NCBI RefSeq assembly: GCF_000750635.1
Contig: NZ_CCDM010000001.1
Location: forward strand, 248,001 to 312,000
Source: Oceanobacillus jeddahensis
GTDB lineage: Bacteria; Bacillota; Bacilli; Bacillales; Amphibacillaceae
DNA length: 64,000 bases
Direction of reading: 5' to 3'
Position 1 is the first letter of the stretch. Each line of letters opens with the position of its first letter. Made by a program: the position numbers and the translations under genes. The notes beneath the pieces are model-generated. The model had not been told where the DNA came from. It saw nothing but the letters and a program-made list of their open reading frames with translations, and ran no database searches. This document shows, piece by piece, positions 17,436 through 26,666 of the stretch.

Positions 17436-18641
17436 TTGAGTGAAACAACAAGTTACATCGGTCTAATTACTGCACCGGGCTATCCAAATGAAATAGGAGC
17501 CAGGCTAAATGAGGAGCTGCCTTCACTGCTGAGCTATTATGTAAAAGAAGAAATAGAATGGAAAATTGATTATATAGAAGATCCTTTACTTGGTGGTGCC
17601 GCAAATTCTAAAGAAGTACTGAAGGCCACGAAGAAAAAGAAAGAAGAAAAGGGTTGGGATTATGCTATTTGTATGACCGATATTCCTTTGTTTATCGAAA
17701 AACGTATGATTGTTGCAGAGGCAAACGAGGATGAAAATATAGCGCTGATCAGTATGCCTAGTTTCGGTTCGACCTTTATGATTAAACGTTTGCGAGAGTC
17801 CATCATGCAGCTGGTGAATGAAATGTATTATGGAAGTTCGGATGCAGCTCGGGAGAAGTCTGCAGAACGTATTGAGTCAAAGCGTAGTAAACACAAGGAT
17901 ATTGATATAAATGATTCCAAAAATTTGATGACGAGCAAATTTCTTGGTTGGCTGTCTCCATTGAAGCGTGAAGCACCAGCTGATGAGGAAGAGGAATATA
18001 TGGATGTCCGTTTTACAGTGGGGCGTCGGGGAAGTATTTCTATTCGTTTGCTAGGGGGAATGATACGGGCAAATCGTCCGTGGAATATGTTTCCTGCATT
18101 TTTAAAAATTCTAACTATTGCTTTTGCGACAGGGTCCTATGCCCTTGTTTTCCCTACATTATGGCTATTAAGTGAGCATTATACTATTTTTAGAATGTGT
18201 TTACTTACCATTTTTTCGGTAATAGCAATGACATTGTGGATTATTTTAATTCACCGGTTATGGGAGAGAAAACGGGATCAGCATAATAATTACACGAGGA
18301 AGCTTTATAACGCAACGACGTTTTTAACTTTGTTGATTACCGTCTGTATTTACTATATCATGCTATTCTGTTTATTCCTGGTCGGCGTGTTTGTATTTAT
18401 TCCGATGGGGATGCTTGAGGACCAGCTTTCGAGTGATCCAGGTTTAATTAATTATTTCTATATTGCCTGGATTGCTGCCAGTGTATCTACAGTAATAGGG
18501 GCGCTAGGTACGGCATTAGAGGATGAAGATGTTGTACTGAATGCTACTTATGGTTATCGTCAAAGACAGCGACATGAGAGGTTAAAAAAGAAAAGAGAAA
18601 ACGAAGAGGATGAAAATAAAGAGGATTCATTTACGAAATAA
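17436..18641 (+). CDS. Membrane protein of unknown function
   Basis: I do not recognise a characterised family. The 401-residue protein has a soluble N-terminal half: residues 1-120 look alpha/beta, beginning YIGLITAPGYPNEIGA and including DYAICMTDIPLF. A charged linker of about 60 residues follows. Four membrane helices lie at roughly residues 215-345 (for example FLKILTIAFATGSYALVF). The C-terminus is strongly charged (RQRQRHERLKKKRENEEDE). The start is TTG 17436, with GAGGTGAG seven bases upstream. It diverges from the D-amino-acid operon and has its own terminator, so it is a single-gene unit. Confidence 0.8.
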   Translation: MSETTSYIGLITAPGYPNEIGARLNEELPSLLSYYVKEEIEWKIDYIEDPLLGGAANSKEVLKATKKKKEEKGWDYAICMTDIPLFIEKRMIVAEANEDENIALISMPSFGSTFMIKRLRESIMQLVNEMYYGSSDAAREKSAERIESKRSKHKDIDINDSKNLMTSKFLGWLSPLKREAPADEEEEYMDVRFTVGRRGSISIRLLGGMIRANRPWNMFPAFLKILTIAFATGSYALVFPTLWLLSEHYTIFRMCLLTIFSVIAMTLWIILIHRLWERKRDQHNNYTRKLYNATTFLTLLITVCIYYIMLFCLFLVGVFVFIPMGMLEDQLSSDPGLINYFYIAWIAASVSTVIGALGTALEDEDVVLNATYGYRQRQRHERLKKKRENEEDENKEDSFTK

Positions 18642-18654
18642 TAAGGAGAAAAAG

Positions 18655-18687
18655 GGCTGGCTTCAGTTTTGGGGTTGGTCTTTTTTT
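18655..18687 (+). terminator. Terminator of the membrane protein gene
   Basis: GGCTGGCTTC pairs with GGGGTTGGTC across a six-base loop, using several G-U pairs, and seven Ts follow directly. It lies 14 bases after the stop codon. Confidence 0.7.
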
Positions 18688-18871
18688 ACGCGATAGCTTT
18701 TTCAATGGATAGCTACATAAATAATTTTCATGTTTATATAAAAACCTAATTACAGAACTATGAACATCCAATTTAAATCATTTAGGAGTAATTTTCAAAA
18801 TTAATTTGCTATTAAAATTATTCTCATATACACTAAAGTATATAAATTTTACTAACATAAGGGGGAAAGAA

Positions 18872-20467
18872 ATGATCTCATCGAAAAGGATTTTTAATAT
18901 TTTATTTTTAATCGTAGTGAGTATACTTATTACAGCCTGTGCAAGTGAACCTGAAAATACCAGTGAAGGTAATGCGGAGGGCGACACTACAGGCGAAGAA
19001 GGAGGGGACTTGGTTATTGCAAAGGTCTCTGATGCAGTATCACTAGATCCTAATGGTTCTAACGATATTCCTTCTTATGACGTTCAAAGAAATATCTTTG
19101 AAACTTTAGTAAAGCAAGATGAAGAAATGGAGCTTGTTCCAGGTCTTGCGACAGAATGGGAAAATGTAGAAGATAACGTATGGGAGTTCAAACTGCGTGA
19201 AGGGATAACCTTCCATGACGGGTCTCCATTTAATGCAGAGGTAGCAAAAGCAAATATTGAACGTATTATCGACCCGGACGTTGGATCATCCCAAAGTGCG
19301 ATGTTTGAAATGATTACGAACATTGAAGTAGTCGATGAATATACAATAGCTATTGAAACGGAGTATCCGTTTGCTCCACTGCCTGCTCATTTGGCTCACC
19401 CAGTCAGTGGAATGGTTTCTTTAGAGGTGGTTGAAGAAGACTATGAAGCAATGGAAAATGGTGAAGCACCCGGAAGTGTTATCAATTCCAATCCAATAGG
19501 AACAGGATATTTTTTATTTGACGAATGGAAGACTGGCGAATATGTACGTTTAGTGAAAAATGAAGACTATTGGGATGGAACCGCTTTACTAGATTCCGTG
19601 ACATTCAAAGTCGTTTCTGAAGATTTGACGCGCATTGCTGAATTAAACACGGGAGATAGTCATATCTCCACGCCGCTTAGCCCTTCAGATGTTGCCCAGG
19701 TGGAGTCCACTGATGGCGTATCTGTAAATCAACAAAGCAGTGTGAGTTATGCCTATATTGGATTTAATATGGAAAAGGAACCATTTGATGACCAGCGCGT
19801 ACGTCAGGCAGTTTCAATGGCGGTGGAAAAAGAGCAGATTATTGATGGCATTTATGATGGTTATGGAGCGTTGGCCAATGGACCAATCCCTCCAGATTTA
19901 CAAGGGCATGATGAGAACGTCAAGGACTTGGAATATGATGTAGAAAAAGCGAAAGAATTATTAGCAGAAGCCGGATATGAAGATGGTTTTTCTACAACGA
20001 TCTGGACAAATGATGATCGGGAGAGGGTAGATACCGCTACGAACGTTCAAGCACAACTGGCCGAAATAGGTGTTGATGCGGAAGTGGAGGTGTTGGAATG
20101 GGGAGCGTATCTTGAGAAAACAGCAAATGGAGAACATGATATGTTTGTACTTGGCTGGGTAACTGGTACAGGTGATGCCGATTATTCTGTATACCCGCTA
20201 TTTCATTCCGATAGCGTTGGTTCTCCAGGGAATCGAACCTTTACAGAAGACGATGAATTGGACAACTTAATTGTGGAAGCCCGTCAAATGACAGACGAAA
20301 ATAAACGAATGGACCTTTACAGTCAAATACAGGAAAAGTTAGTTGATATAGCTCCAACTATTAATATTAATTTTCAGGAATACTTAATGGCTGTCCGTGA
20401 TGAAGTGAAAGGACTGTCACAGCTTCCTACCCAATATCTGCAATTGAAAGATGTGTATATAGAATAA
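18872..20467 (+). CDS. Oligopeptide/dipeptide-binding lipoprotein (SBP family 5)
   Basis: This 531-residue substrate-binding protein is exported and lipid-anchored. It has a basic N-terminus, a hydrophobic core and the lipobox ITAC near residue 25, then an acidic Gly/Glu/Asn-rich linker. The mature part shows family 5 motifs such as FKLREGITFHDGSPFNA and YAYIGFNMEKEPFDD. ATG 18872 has AAGGGGGAAAG in front; an upstream ATG at 18806 has none. No permease or ATPase genes adjoin it, so it must share a transporter encoded elsewhere. The M14 peptidase downstream suggests a link with peptide use. Confidence 0.9.
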   Translation: MISSKRIFNILFLIVVSILITACASEPENTSEGNAEGDTTGEEGGDLVIAKVSDAVSLDPNGSNDIPSYDVQRNIFETLVKQDEEMELVPGLATEWENVEDNVWEFKLREGITFHDGSPFNAEVAKANIERIIDPDVGSSQSAMFEMITNIEVVDEYTIAIETEYPFAPLPAHLAHPVSGMVSLEVVEEDYEAMENGEAPGSVINSNPIGTGYFLFDEWKTGEYVRLVKNEDYWDGTALLDSVTFKVVSEDLTRIAELNTGDSHISTPLSPSDVAQVESTDGVSVNQQSSVSYAYIGFNMEKEPFDDQRVRQAVSMAVEKEQIIDGIYDGYGALANGPIPPDLQGHDENVKDLEYDVEKAKELLAEAGYEDGFSTTIWTNDDRERVDTATNVQAQLAEIGVDAEVEVLEWGAYLEKTANGEHDMFVLGWVTGTGDADYSVYPLFHSDSVGSPGNRTFTEDDELDNLIVEARQMTDENKRMDLYSQIQEKLVDIAPTININFQEYLMAVRDEVKGLSQLPTQYLQLKDVYIE

Positions 20468-20486
20468 ATAAAAAGGACAACTTCTA

Positions 20487-20517
20487 AAAGCATCCCACTG
20501 TTGTAGTGGGATGCTTT
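20487..20517 (+). terminator. Terminator after the peptide-binding lipoprotein
   Basis: AAAGCATCCCACT and AGTGGGATGCTTT form a perfect 13-bp stem with a five-base loop, 20 bases after the stop. The T-run is short (TTTGT), but the stem is very stable. Confidence 0.8.
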
Positions 20518-20522
20518 GTAAC

Positions 20523-20660
20523 ATGGCGGGAAAGTATACAAAAATGATGGATTTAAAGGAACTTTCACCTGATTCCCTGCATCATGCGGAAACGGTGAAG
20601 TCAAACTGTATTTTTGCTGACAAAGAGCAAGCGGATACCAGTTTTTCTAACATAAATTGA
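20523..20660 (+). pseudogene. Short orphan reading frame, probable gene remnant
   Basis: An ATG-started frame of 45 codons (MAGKYTKMMDLKELSPDSLH...) lies between the terminator and the M14 peptidase gene. It has no ribosome site and begins right after a strong terminator. Its composition looks protein-like, so it may be what is left of a gene lost next to the peptidase. I cannot assign a family. Confidence 0.2.
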
Positions 20661-20689
20661 ATAATTCTACATAAGGGCATGGTGATAGC

Positions 20690-23600
20690 GTGAAAGATTT
20701 AAGAGACATGTGGGAAATCGGCGGTCTTATTGAAGATCAGAATAAAGATAAGGTAGCTGACCGGGTAAATATATGGTGTGATTTAAATGGGGAGATATAT
20801 CCGGAGGGCTTCATCGACTTTTGTGCCAGACTTGGCTTTGAAACTGCCAGTCTTTCTTTTGATTTCCTACAGAAAAACAATCGTTATTCTAATCAATTAT
20901 CTTTTGTAAAAGACGACGAGGATACTTCTGTGGAGTGGAATAGGAACCATTTGCTGGTTCATTATCAAAATGAAGAGGAGGTATCGACATTATTACGATT
21001 TTTGGCTGGGAGCTGGCATCGGAATTTTATAACTGGTGATACTCCGGTCCCAAAAATAAAGTTGAATGAAAATAAAATCATTATAGAATTGCAAGACGGC
21101 GGCATTCAAGTTGCTCCCGTTGAACCTGTGAACACTGCTGTTTCTGAAAAAACATATGGGGTAGGCAGTTTAACAGAAATCTGGAATGAGCTTGGATTCA
21201 TGCATGACGGGAAAGCAAGTCCAACGAACAGCCATAACATTATATTTTTAACCGGGGATAGTCTGGAACATCATTCTTGGATTGAAATTTACTACGGGGC
21301 TTCCCGAATAGGGATGGAATCGACGGCATTGAGATTTCCAATTACCGGGATAGAGTTATCAAACGCATTGAAGTTCCATTTTCAACCCGACGAATCTAAA
21401 AATGCAAGCATACAATTGGACGGAAATGTTATTCAATTTACAGGAGAAAGTAAATCATTAACAAATGCCATTTCTTATTTTTTCCGGGAAAAGCATTGGG
21501 CGTTTGGTGGTCATTTTGGGTGCTGGGAAAGGCAATTTAAAAAGTCGGACAATCAGGATGAATCTCTTTTTCAGGTTACCTGGGAAGATGAAGGAGAGAG
21601 ACAAGAGCTTTATAATAAAATTGCAGAATGGAACAGCAGTATGAAAGATAAAAAAGATCTGGATTTGAATATATTTATTTCAGAATCCAGTGTGATACGA
21701 AAAGGTATTAAAAAGGATATTGTAAATACATTTCCACAGGCAAGGGTATCGGTTCGTTCTGCATTTAAGCCGGGCTATTTCTGGTTGACGGAAGAAGTAT
21801 TGCCAAATCTGTTGGAGATCCGGAAACAGATTGGATCAGTTACCATCAATTGCCTGAAAGAAGAGAGGGAAGATGGACTGGAATTGCCGATTCGATGGAT
21901 TCAGGAGCTTTATCCAGTGGACGAAGTGATGGCGCAGGAGCTGCAAATCGATTCATCCTTCATCGATTTTAAACTGTGTGAAACCTTAGATTTAGATGCT
22001 ACATATGAAGTGATTGTAAAAGACCTCCATGGTCATCCGCTTTATAAAGATCACATCGTTATCCCGGTATCTAAAGTACCGTATGTGGAGGAAGGAAAAT
22101 ATAGTTATCCTGTAACGGCCTCTCTGTCTGTTTATGAAGGCGGGAGCCAAACTTTCCAGCACTTTTTTCTGACAGACCGGGAACGATTCTATACATTTTA
22201 TACAGAGGATATTTTATCGAAACTATGGGAAAAGGCAGATCGTTCTTCTGAAAACAGTGGATTCTTAAGACCTTTATTTGACCGGATTGAGATAAATGTT
22301 GAAATGAGTGAAGAAGAGTTAAAATTGCCAGTAAAGGAGGAAAGAATATCTTCACTGGAAGCATTACATGAAGATCTATATTTTAACACGTTGGATTATT
22401 TCCTTATCAAAGGAGAGCAAACTGTTGGAAAAGGATATACAGCGCCTGGGGGCATCTACCCTTTTATCAGAGTAAAAGAGGGCGTCAAACCGAAAGCTGA
22501 AATAACTGCGTATAAATGGTTAGATACAACCAGAGAACCCATTTTAACTGAGCAATTGCTTTTTACTAACGAGCAGAGAACACCTGCTGAAGTGAAATAC
22601 CGGGTTGGGAAAGAGCGAGGTTTGATAAAGGAAGAAGTCTCCGGGCATGTGCATATGGAAGAAATACCAGAGGATCTTCCCCGTCCAATGAAAGCGAATT
22701 TTCACACATGGATTGCTGATTATTCGTATCGACATAAGCCAATCTATGTATATGAAATTTTTGCGAATACAAAGGAGAGTTATTATTCAGCTATTAAACT
22801 AACTGCTAATAAACCAACTGTACTGATAGAAACCGGACATCATGCTAATGAAGTATCCAGTATGCCTGCAGTTGCCGAATTAATGGATGAAATCACAGAA
22901 CAATATTCCTCTATCTTAAAAAATGTAAACTTGGTAATCATTCCTCGTGCTAATCCTGACGGAACCGAATTACATAACCGGATGATTGCTGATAATCCGG
23001 AGTGGAAGCATCATGCTGCAAGGTATAATGCGGTGGGGCTTGAATATTCCGATGTTAGATATAAGGACACTATTTTTGGTGAGGGAAATGTGGTACCGAA
23101 AATTATGAATCGCTGGGCACCTGATGTAGTCATTGATAATCATGGGGTACCGAGTCACGAGTGGACGCAGCCGTTTGCGGGGTACCATATACCACCAAGG
23201 TTTCATATGTCGTATTGGATTCCCAACTCGATGATTTACGGGATCGCCCGTATGTTAAATGAAAAAAGGTATCCTGGACATGCTGTTGTGTTAGACAGGA
23301 TTACACACGGTATTCAGCAAAAGGTTAAACAATCTTCTAATATACAGGATATGAATCACTATTGGAGGGAACGGTATAAAAAGTATGGAAATCAATTTAT
23401 GCCAAAGCTATTTCCAATTGAATTGATGGAGGAGCTTATCTTCTATAAATGGACGACAGAAACAGATGCTTCAAGTACCAGTGCGATCAGCAGATTTCCA
23501 GAATGGGTAAGTGCGGATCTTATCTCAGAAGCGGCGGATGAAACAGTTTATGGTAATGCTTTAGAAATCTGCAAAGAAGGACAAAAACGGTTTAATCTGG

Positions 23601-23713
23601 GGGCGATAGAATGGATTAATAATGATCTGCAAGAAGTTCATCGAAACTATGATGCAGAGGGTATCCGCGTGGAGCGGTCAAGACCGTTAAAGGCTGCCGT
23701 TGATTCGAATTAA
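20690..23713 (+). CDS. Large M14-type zinc carboxypeptidase-like protein
   Basis: This 1007-residue protein has its peptidase domain in the last third. The M14 zinc motif HxxE is in TGHHANEVSS (about residue 720), and the substrate-binding RANPDGTELHNR follows. The second-histidine region is DNHGVPSHEW. The first 700 residues are a long beta-rich region with no family I can name and no signal peptide, so a cytoplasmic location is likely. The start is GTG 20690 after a modest AAGGG site. Its neighbour is a peptide-binding lipoprotein, which suggests hydrolysis of imported peptides or N-acyl compounds. The frame stays open for 33 more codons after the TAA. Confidence 0.8.
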   Translation: MKDLRDMWEIGGLIEDQNKDKVADRVNIWCDLNGEIYPEGFIDFCARLGFETASLSFDFLQKNNRYSNQLSFVKDDEDTSVEWNRNHLLVHYQNEEEVSTLLRFLAGSWHRNFITGDTPVPKIKLNENKIIIELQDGGIQVAPVEPVNTAVSEKTYGVGSLTEIWNELGFMHDGKASPTNSHNIIFLTGDSLEHHSWIEIYYGASRIGMESTALRFPITGIELSNALKFHFQPDESKNASIQLDGNVIQFTGESKSLTNAISYFFREKHWAFGGHFGCWERQFKKSDNQDESLFQVTWEDEGERQELYNKIAEWNSSMKDKKDLDLNIFISESSVIRKGIKKDIVNTFPQARVSVRSAFKPGYFWLTEEVLPNLLEIRKQIGSVTINCLKEEREDGLELPIRWIQELYPVDEVMAQELQIDSSFIDFKLCETLDLDATYEVIVKDLHGHPLYKDHIVIPVSKVPYVEEGKYSYPVTASLSVYEGGSQTFQHFFLTDRERFYTFYTEDILSKLWEKADRSSENSGFLRPLFDRIEINVEMSEEELKLPVKEERISSLEALHEDLYFNTLDYFLIKGEQTVGKGYTAPGGIYPFIRVKEGVKPKAEITAYKWLDTTREPILTEQLLFTNEQRTPAEVKYRVGKERGLIKEEVSGHVHMEEIPEDLPRPMKANFHTWIADYSYRHKPIYVYEIFANTKESYYSAIKLTANKPTVLIETGHHANEVSSMPAVAELMDEITEQYSSILKNVNLVIIPRANPDGTELHNRMIADNPEWKHHAARYNAVGLEYSDVRYKDTIFGEGNVVPKIMNRWAPDVVIDNHGVPSHEWTQPFAGYHIPPRFHMSYWIPNSMIYGIARMLNEKRYPGHAVVLDRITHGIQQKVKQSSNIQDMNHYWRERYKKYGNQFMPKLFPIELMEELIFYKWTTETDASSTSAISRFPEWVSADLISEAADETVYGNALEICKEGQKRFNLGAIEWINNDLQEVHRNYDAEGIRVERSRPLKAAVDSN

Positions 23714-23897
23714 TTTTCTTCATCTGTTTTTCATTATGAGCACGATGAGCCTGAACCTTATGCTGCCGGGGCGTTTGATGTTGAAATAACATTTGATAAG
23801 CTGAATGAACTTTGACGAAGAAATTGCGTGCGTTTTATTAACAAATGATCGTGCGCTGTTAACTCCGTTGTACCATTGCAATCTCTGCGTTTTTTAA
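23714..23897 (+). pseudogene. Decayed coding remnant after the M14 gene
   Basis: Directly after the M14 stop, and in the same frame, 33 codons read FSSSVFHYEHDEPEPYAAG and then FDVEITFDKLNEL before a TGA. In the +1 frame the sense continues as NFDEEIACVLLTNDRALLTP and ends at TAA 23895-23897. This looks like a former C-terminus or a separate small gene broken by one stop and one frameshift. Whether it once belonged to the M14 protein is not certain. The rest of the gap up to 24225 holds a terminator and a possible leader ORF. Confidence 0.35.
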
Positions 23898-23927
23898 AGC
23901 AGACGTATCTAGTTATAGATAAAATAG

Positions 23928-23974
23928 AAAAGGATTTTGTCTCGTCCAATGGATGATACAGAATCCTTTTTTTT
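23928..23974 (+). terminator. Strong intrinsic terminator
   Basis: AAAAGGATTTTGT at 23928-23940 pairs with ACAGAATCCTTTT at 23958-23970, with one G-U pair. It is followed by further Ts to 23974. It terminates transcription from the M14 peptidase region. Confidence 0.8.
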
Positions 23975-24116
23975 AAATACAAAAATCAAAAATAGACCTA
24001 TTTTGTCATTTTATACACCTGATAAATGGAAGGTAATACTAGTTATAATGAATTAATTATAGAAATAATTCATTCATTCATTGAGATTATAGTATAATAG
24101 TAGGAGGAAATTTGTT

Positions 24117-24179
24117 GTGATTTATTGTAGTTTAATTGGAAGTAAGATCTGCGTTATGAAGTCTCAATTTATCGTCTAA
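24117..24179 (+). CDS. Possible 20-residue leader peptide
   Basis: A TATAAT box (24093-24098) is followed by AGGAGG at 24102-24107 and a GTG-started frame of 20 codons (ending KSQFIV). The ribosome site is much better than chance, but it lies only about five bases after the -10 box. The transcript may therefore start within or after it. It precedes the membrane protein gene at 24226. Treat as tentative. Confidence 0.2.
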   Translation: MIYCSLIGSKICVMKSQFIV

Positions 24180-24225
24180 AGTAAACAATTCCCCCTTATG
24201 CTTTTAGAGGGAGAAAGGAGAGAAA

Positions 24226-24801
24226 ATGGAGAGTGGACCATTGTTTTTGCTGGCAGCAGGATTAATTGTATTTATTCTTTATTTGTTAATAGTTGTTACG
24301 AGATTATTTTTTATAAAAAAACAGACGATTACATTTGGCACGGCAAGCTTATTATTCATTAGTTTTATTTTAGTAGCCAGCAGTTTTTATATTGTTTTAA
24401 CAGAGAAAAACGGGATGGCTGCACTTAAACATATCATGCCTTCTAAAACAGAGCAGTTGGATGCTAAAGGAGAAATGATGCAAGAGCCTGAAGAGAGTAT
24501 GGATGAAATGAAAGCGGATTCTAATGAGGTGTGCCAACAGAATGAAGATGGATATTTTGTTATTGGAGAATCGGGTTTCCAACTAATAGATGTTTCCCTG
24601 TTAGAAGAGGAATGGAACGACCGGGATGAAAAAATGAATGTAGCAGCCAGGTTTTCTTTGAGGGATACTGATTTTATTGTAGTAGAAAATGAGGTGGGCG
24701 AAAGTTCTGAAGTGTCTTCTGCAGCACAGTCTAAATTAGAGCTATTAGACAGGAATGCTCTTAAATCGTGTTTATCCAAGTTTGATGAAAGCGGAGAGTA
24801 A
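24226..24801 (+). CDS. Two-helix membrane protein of unknown function
   Basis: This 191-residue protein matches no family I know. Residues 4-30 and 38-62 are hydrophobic helices (LFLLAAGLIVFILYLLIVV; SLLFISFILVASSFYIVL). An acidic, probably extracytoplasmic domain of about 125 residues follows, with two cysteines (NEVCQQNEDG and LKSCLSKFD). The ATG has GAAAGGAGAG directly upstream. It stands alone, and a hairpin at 24836-24882 separates it from the convergent DeoR gene. Confidence 0.65.
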   Translation: MESGPLFLLAAGLIVFILYLLIVVTRLFFIKKQTITFGTASLLFISFILVASSFYIVLTEKNGMAALKHIMPSKTEQLDAKGEMMQEPEESMDEMKADSNEVCQQNEDGYFVIGESGFQLIDVSLLEEEWNDRDEKMNVAARFSLRDTDFIVVENEVGESSEVSSAAQSKLELLDRNALKSCLSKFDESGE

Positions 24802-24835
24802 TAGTAAAAGTTGTTTTTACTCTCAATAAAATAAT

Positions 24836-24882
24836 GAATCACATAGTAGAATGAGTAGCCCATTCACCCTAGTATGTGATTC
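24836..24882. terminator. Stem-loop between convergent genes
   Basis: GAATCACATA and TATGTGATTC form a perfect 10-bp outer stem, with a second pairing (GAATG/CATTC) inside. It lies between the convergent membrane protein gene and the DeoR gene, so it probably acts in both directions. Confidence 0.55.
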
Positions 24883-24902
24883 TAGCCTCCTTTTCGCAGA
24901 AA

Positions 24903-25667
24903 CTACCCTTCAGAAACCAGCAGCTCCGTCCCTATCTCGTCAAACTGCTGTATGACCCCTTTAGTCACCTTTTTATCCGTCACAATATAATCAATTTCAT
25001 CCAATCCTGCGATATTTACTGTCACATTCTTTCCAAATTTTGAACTGTCTGCAGCAATATATACCTCCTGAGAAAGGCCAATAATTTTTTTGCGAGCGAG
25101 AGCTTCTTCCACATTATAATCTGAAATTCCTTTTTCCATTGTAATTCCGCTTGCACAGATAAATGCTTTTTGTATATTCAATTGATTGAAGTTAAATAAG
25201 TAATCATAGGTTACGACAGACCGTTCATTTTTTCTGACTTTCCCACCGATAACGATAAGTTCAATATCACTGTTCATTAATTCAAGTATCACGGGGACGG
25301 AATTTGTGATAACGGTTAGGTTTCTTTTTTCCTTAATATATTTTGCAATTTGATAAGTAGTAGAGCCACTATCTAAATAAATACAGTCGCCATCTTCAAT
25401 AGATGCATTACACTTTTTTGCAATAGCAGCTTTTTCATCTAAGTGACTGGTCATCCGTTCTTCCATGGACGCTTCACCAAACTTTAGCTCTACCAATTTA
25501 ACACCGCCGTAGATCTTTTTTATTTTTCCTTCTTCAGCAAGGATATTTATATCTCTTCGCAGTGTATCTATAGAAATTCCCATCTCTTCTCGAAGCTCAG
25601 GCATTTTCATCACTTTCTTCATCATTAATAAATCAATTATTTTCTTTTGTCTCTCAACTGGAAGCAT
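24903..25667 (-). CDS. DeoR family transcriptional regulator of the aminoethylphosphonate operon
   Basis: This 254-residue repressor-type regulator has the DeoR helix-turn-helix at residues 18-50 (MPELREEMGISIDTLRRDI). The DeoR C-terminal sensor follows, with YLDSGSTTYQIAKYI and ITNSVPVILELM. The start ATG has AGGAGG upstream. It faces the phosphonate operon across a 246-base spacer that contains a CATGCATAA inverted repeat. I infer that it controls that operon, with a phosphonate or phosphate intermediate as effector. Known AEP regulators are more often GntR or LysR types. Confidence 0.88.
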   Translation of the reverse strand: MLPVERQKKIIDLLMMKKVMKMPELREEMGISIDTLRRDINILAEEGKIKKIYGGVKLVELKFGEASMEERMTSHLDEKAAIAKKCNASIEDGDCIYLDSGSTTYQIAKYIKEKRNLTVITNSVPVILELMNSDIELIVIGGKVRKNERSVVTYDYLFNFNQLNIQKAFICASGITMEKGISDYNVEEALARKKIIGLSQEVYIAADSSKFGKNVTVNIAGLDEIDYIVTDKKVTKGVIQQFDEIGTELLVSEG

Positions 25668-25769
25668 TTTATCCTCCTTATGTAACGTTTAGATTAGACG
25701 ATTCTTTAAATATAGTTTACTGACAATTTGCGGGATAATCAATCTGTTTTTACAAAGCCCATCATAAAA

Positions 25770-25817
25770 CATGCATAATATTAGAGTATATAGTTATGAT
25801 TTATGCATGAATTATGC
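25770..25817. promoter_or_regulatory. CATGCATAA inverted repeat, candidate DeoR operator
   Basis: CATGCATAA at 25770-25778 and its exact reverse complement TTATGCATG at 25801-25809 lie in the divergent spacer. A related third half, GAATTATGC, overlaps at 25809-25817. The arrangement of spaced half-sites between a DeoR gene and its target fits a looping operator. Confidence 0.5.
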
Positions 25818-25913
25818 TAAATATATTCATAATTTACATATTCTTAACAAAACAACTGATTTATCTTAATACTCTTTTTATATGATGGGGGTAACTCAGA
25901 GGAGGTGGTCAGT

Positions 25914-26666
25914 TTGTTAGAGTTAAAAAATATTAGCAAACAATTCGACCAGAAAGTCGTTTTAGAAAATATTGATCTTAAAATCAATAGTGGTGAGATT
26001 GTATCATTGCTTGGACCTAGTGGAAGTGGAAAAACAACATTATTGAATATTATCTTGGGATTGACCAAGATCGATCAAGGAAACGTTATTTTTAATGAAG
26101 AAGATGTAAGTCATGTAGCGATGAAAAAACGTGGTTTTAATATTGTATTCCAGGACTATGCGCTTTTTCCACATTTAAACGCATATGAAAATATTGTATA
26201 TGGTTTGCGGAATAAAAAAGATCAGGTATCGGTAGACGAAATCAAGGAATATATTGATTTCTTAGAGCTGACGCCACATCTAAAAAAGCGAATTGGTGAA
26301 TTATCAGGTGGACAAAAACAACGAGTTGCATTAGCAAGAACGCTTGTTACAAAGCCAAGGCTTCTACTTTTGGACGAGCCGCTAAGTGCATTAGATGGTG
26401 TGATTAAGGAATCGATTAAAGAAAGAATTAAATCAATTGCCAAAGAATTTAATCTGACAACAATTATTGTAACGCATGATCCAGAGGAAGCTTTAACAAT
26501 ATCAGATAAGATTTTGATTATTAATCAAGGGAATATTTCGCAGTTTGGAACGCCGTTTGAAATTATTAATCAACCGAAAAATGATTTTGTAAAAGAATTT
26601 ATTTTGAGACAACTACAAATTAAGCGACAAAATATATATAACTTATTTGGTGAAAAGTATGCATAA
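25914..26666 (+). CDS. phnT: ABC transporter ATPase for 2-aminoethylphosphonate
   Basis: This 250-residue cytoplasmic ATPase has Walker A GPSGSGKTT, the signature LSGGQKQR and Walker B LLLLDEPLSALD. It resembles the Fe3+/phosphonate/polyamine (PotA-like) importer ATPases but is short, lacking most of the C-terminal regulatory domain. TTG 25914 is the start, with GGAGG at 25901-25905; the earlier GTG at 25905 lies within that site. The permease, lipoprotein, PhnW and PhnX genes follow on the same strand, which defines the substrate as 2-aminoethylphosphonate. The symbol is by analogy with the Salmonella system. Confidence 0.85.
   Translation: MLELKNISKQFDQKVVLENIDLKINSGEIVSLLGPSGSGKTTLLNIILGLTKIDQGNVIFNEEDVSHVAMKKRGFNIVFQDYALFPHLNAYENIVYGLRNKKDQVSVDEIKEYIDFLELTPHLKKRIGELSGGQKQRVALARTLVTKPRLLLLDEPLSALDGVIKESIKERIKSIAKEFNLTTIIVTHDPEEALTISDKILIINQGNISQFGTPFEIINQPKNDFVKEFILRQLQIKRQNIYNLFGEKYA

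Noticed and set aside
24387..24863. 158-codon minus-strand frame opposite the two-helix membrane protein
   Set aside because: It reads antisense through a gene with a good start and crosses the terminator hairpin.
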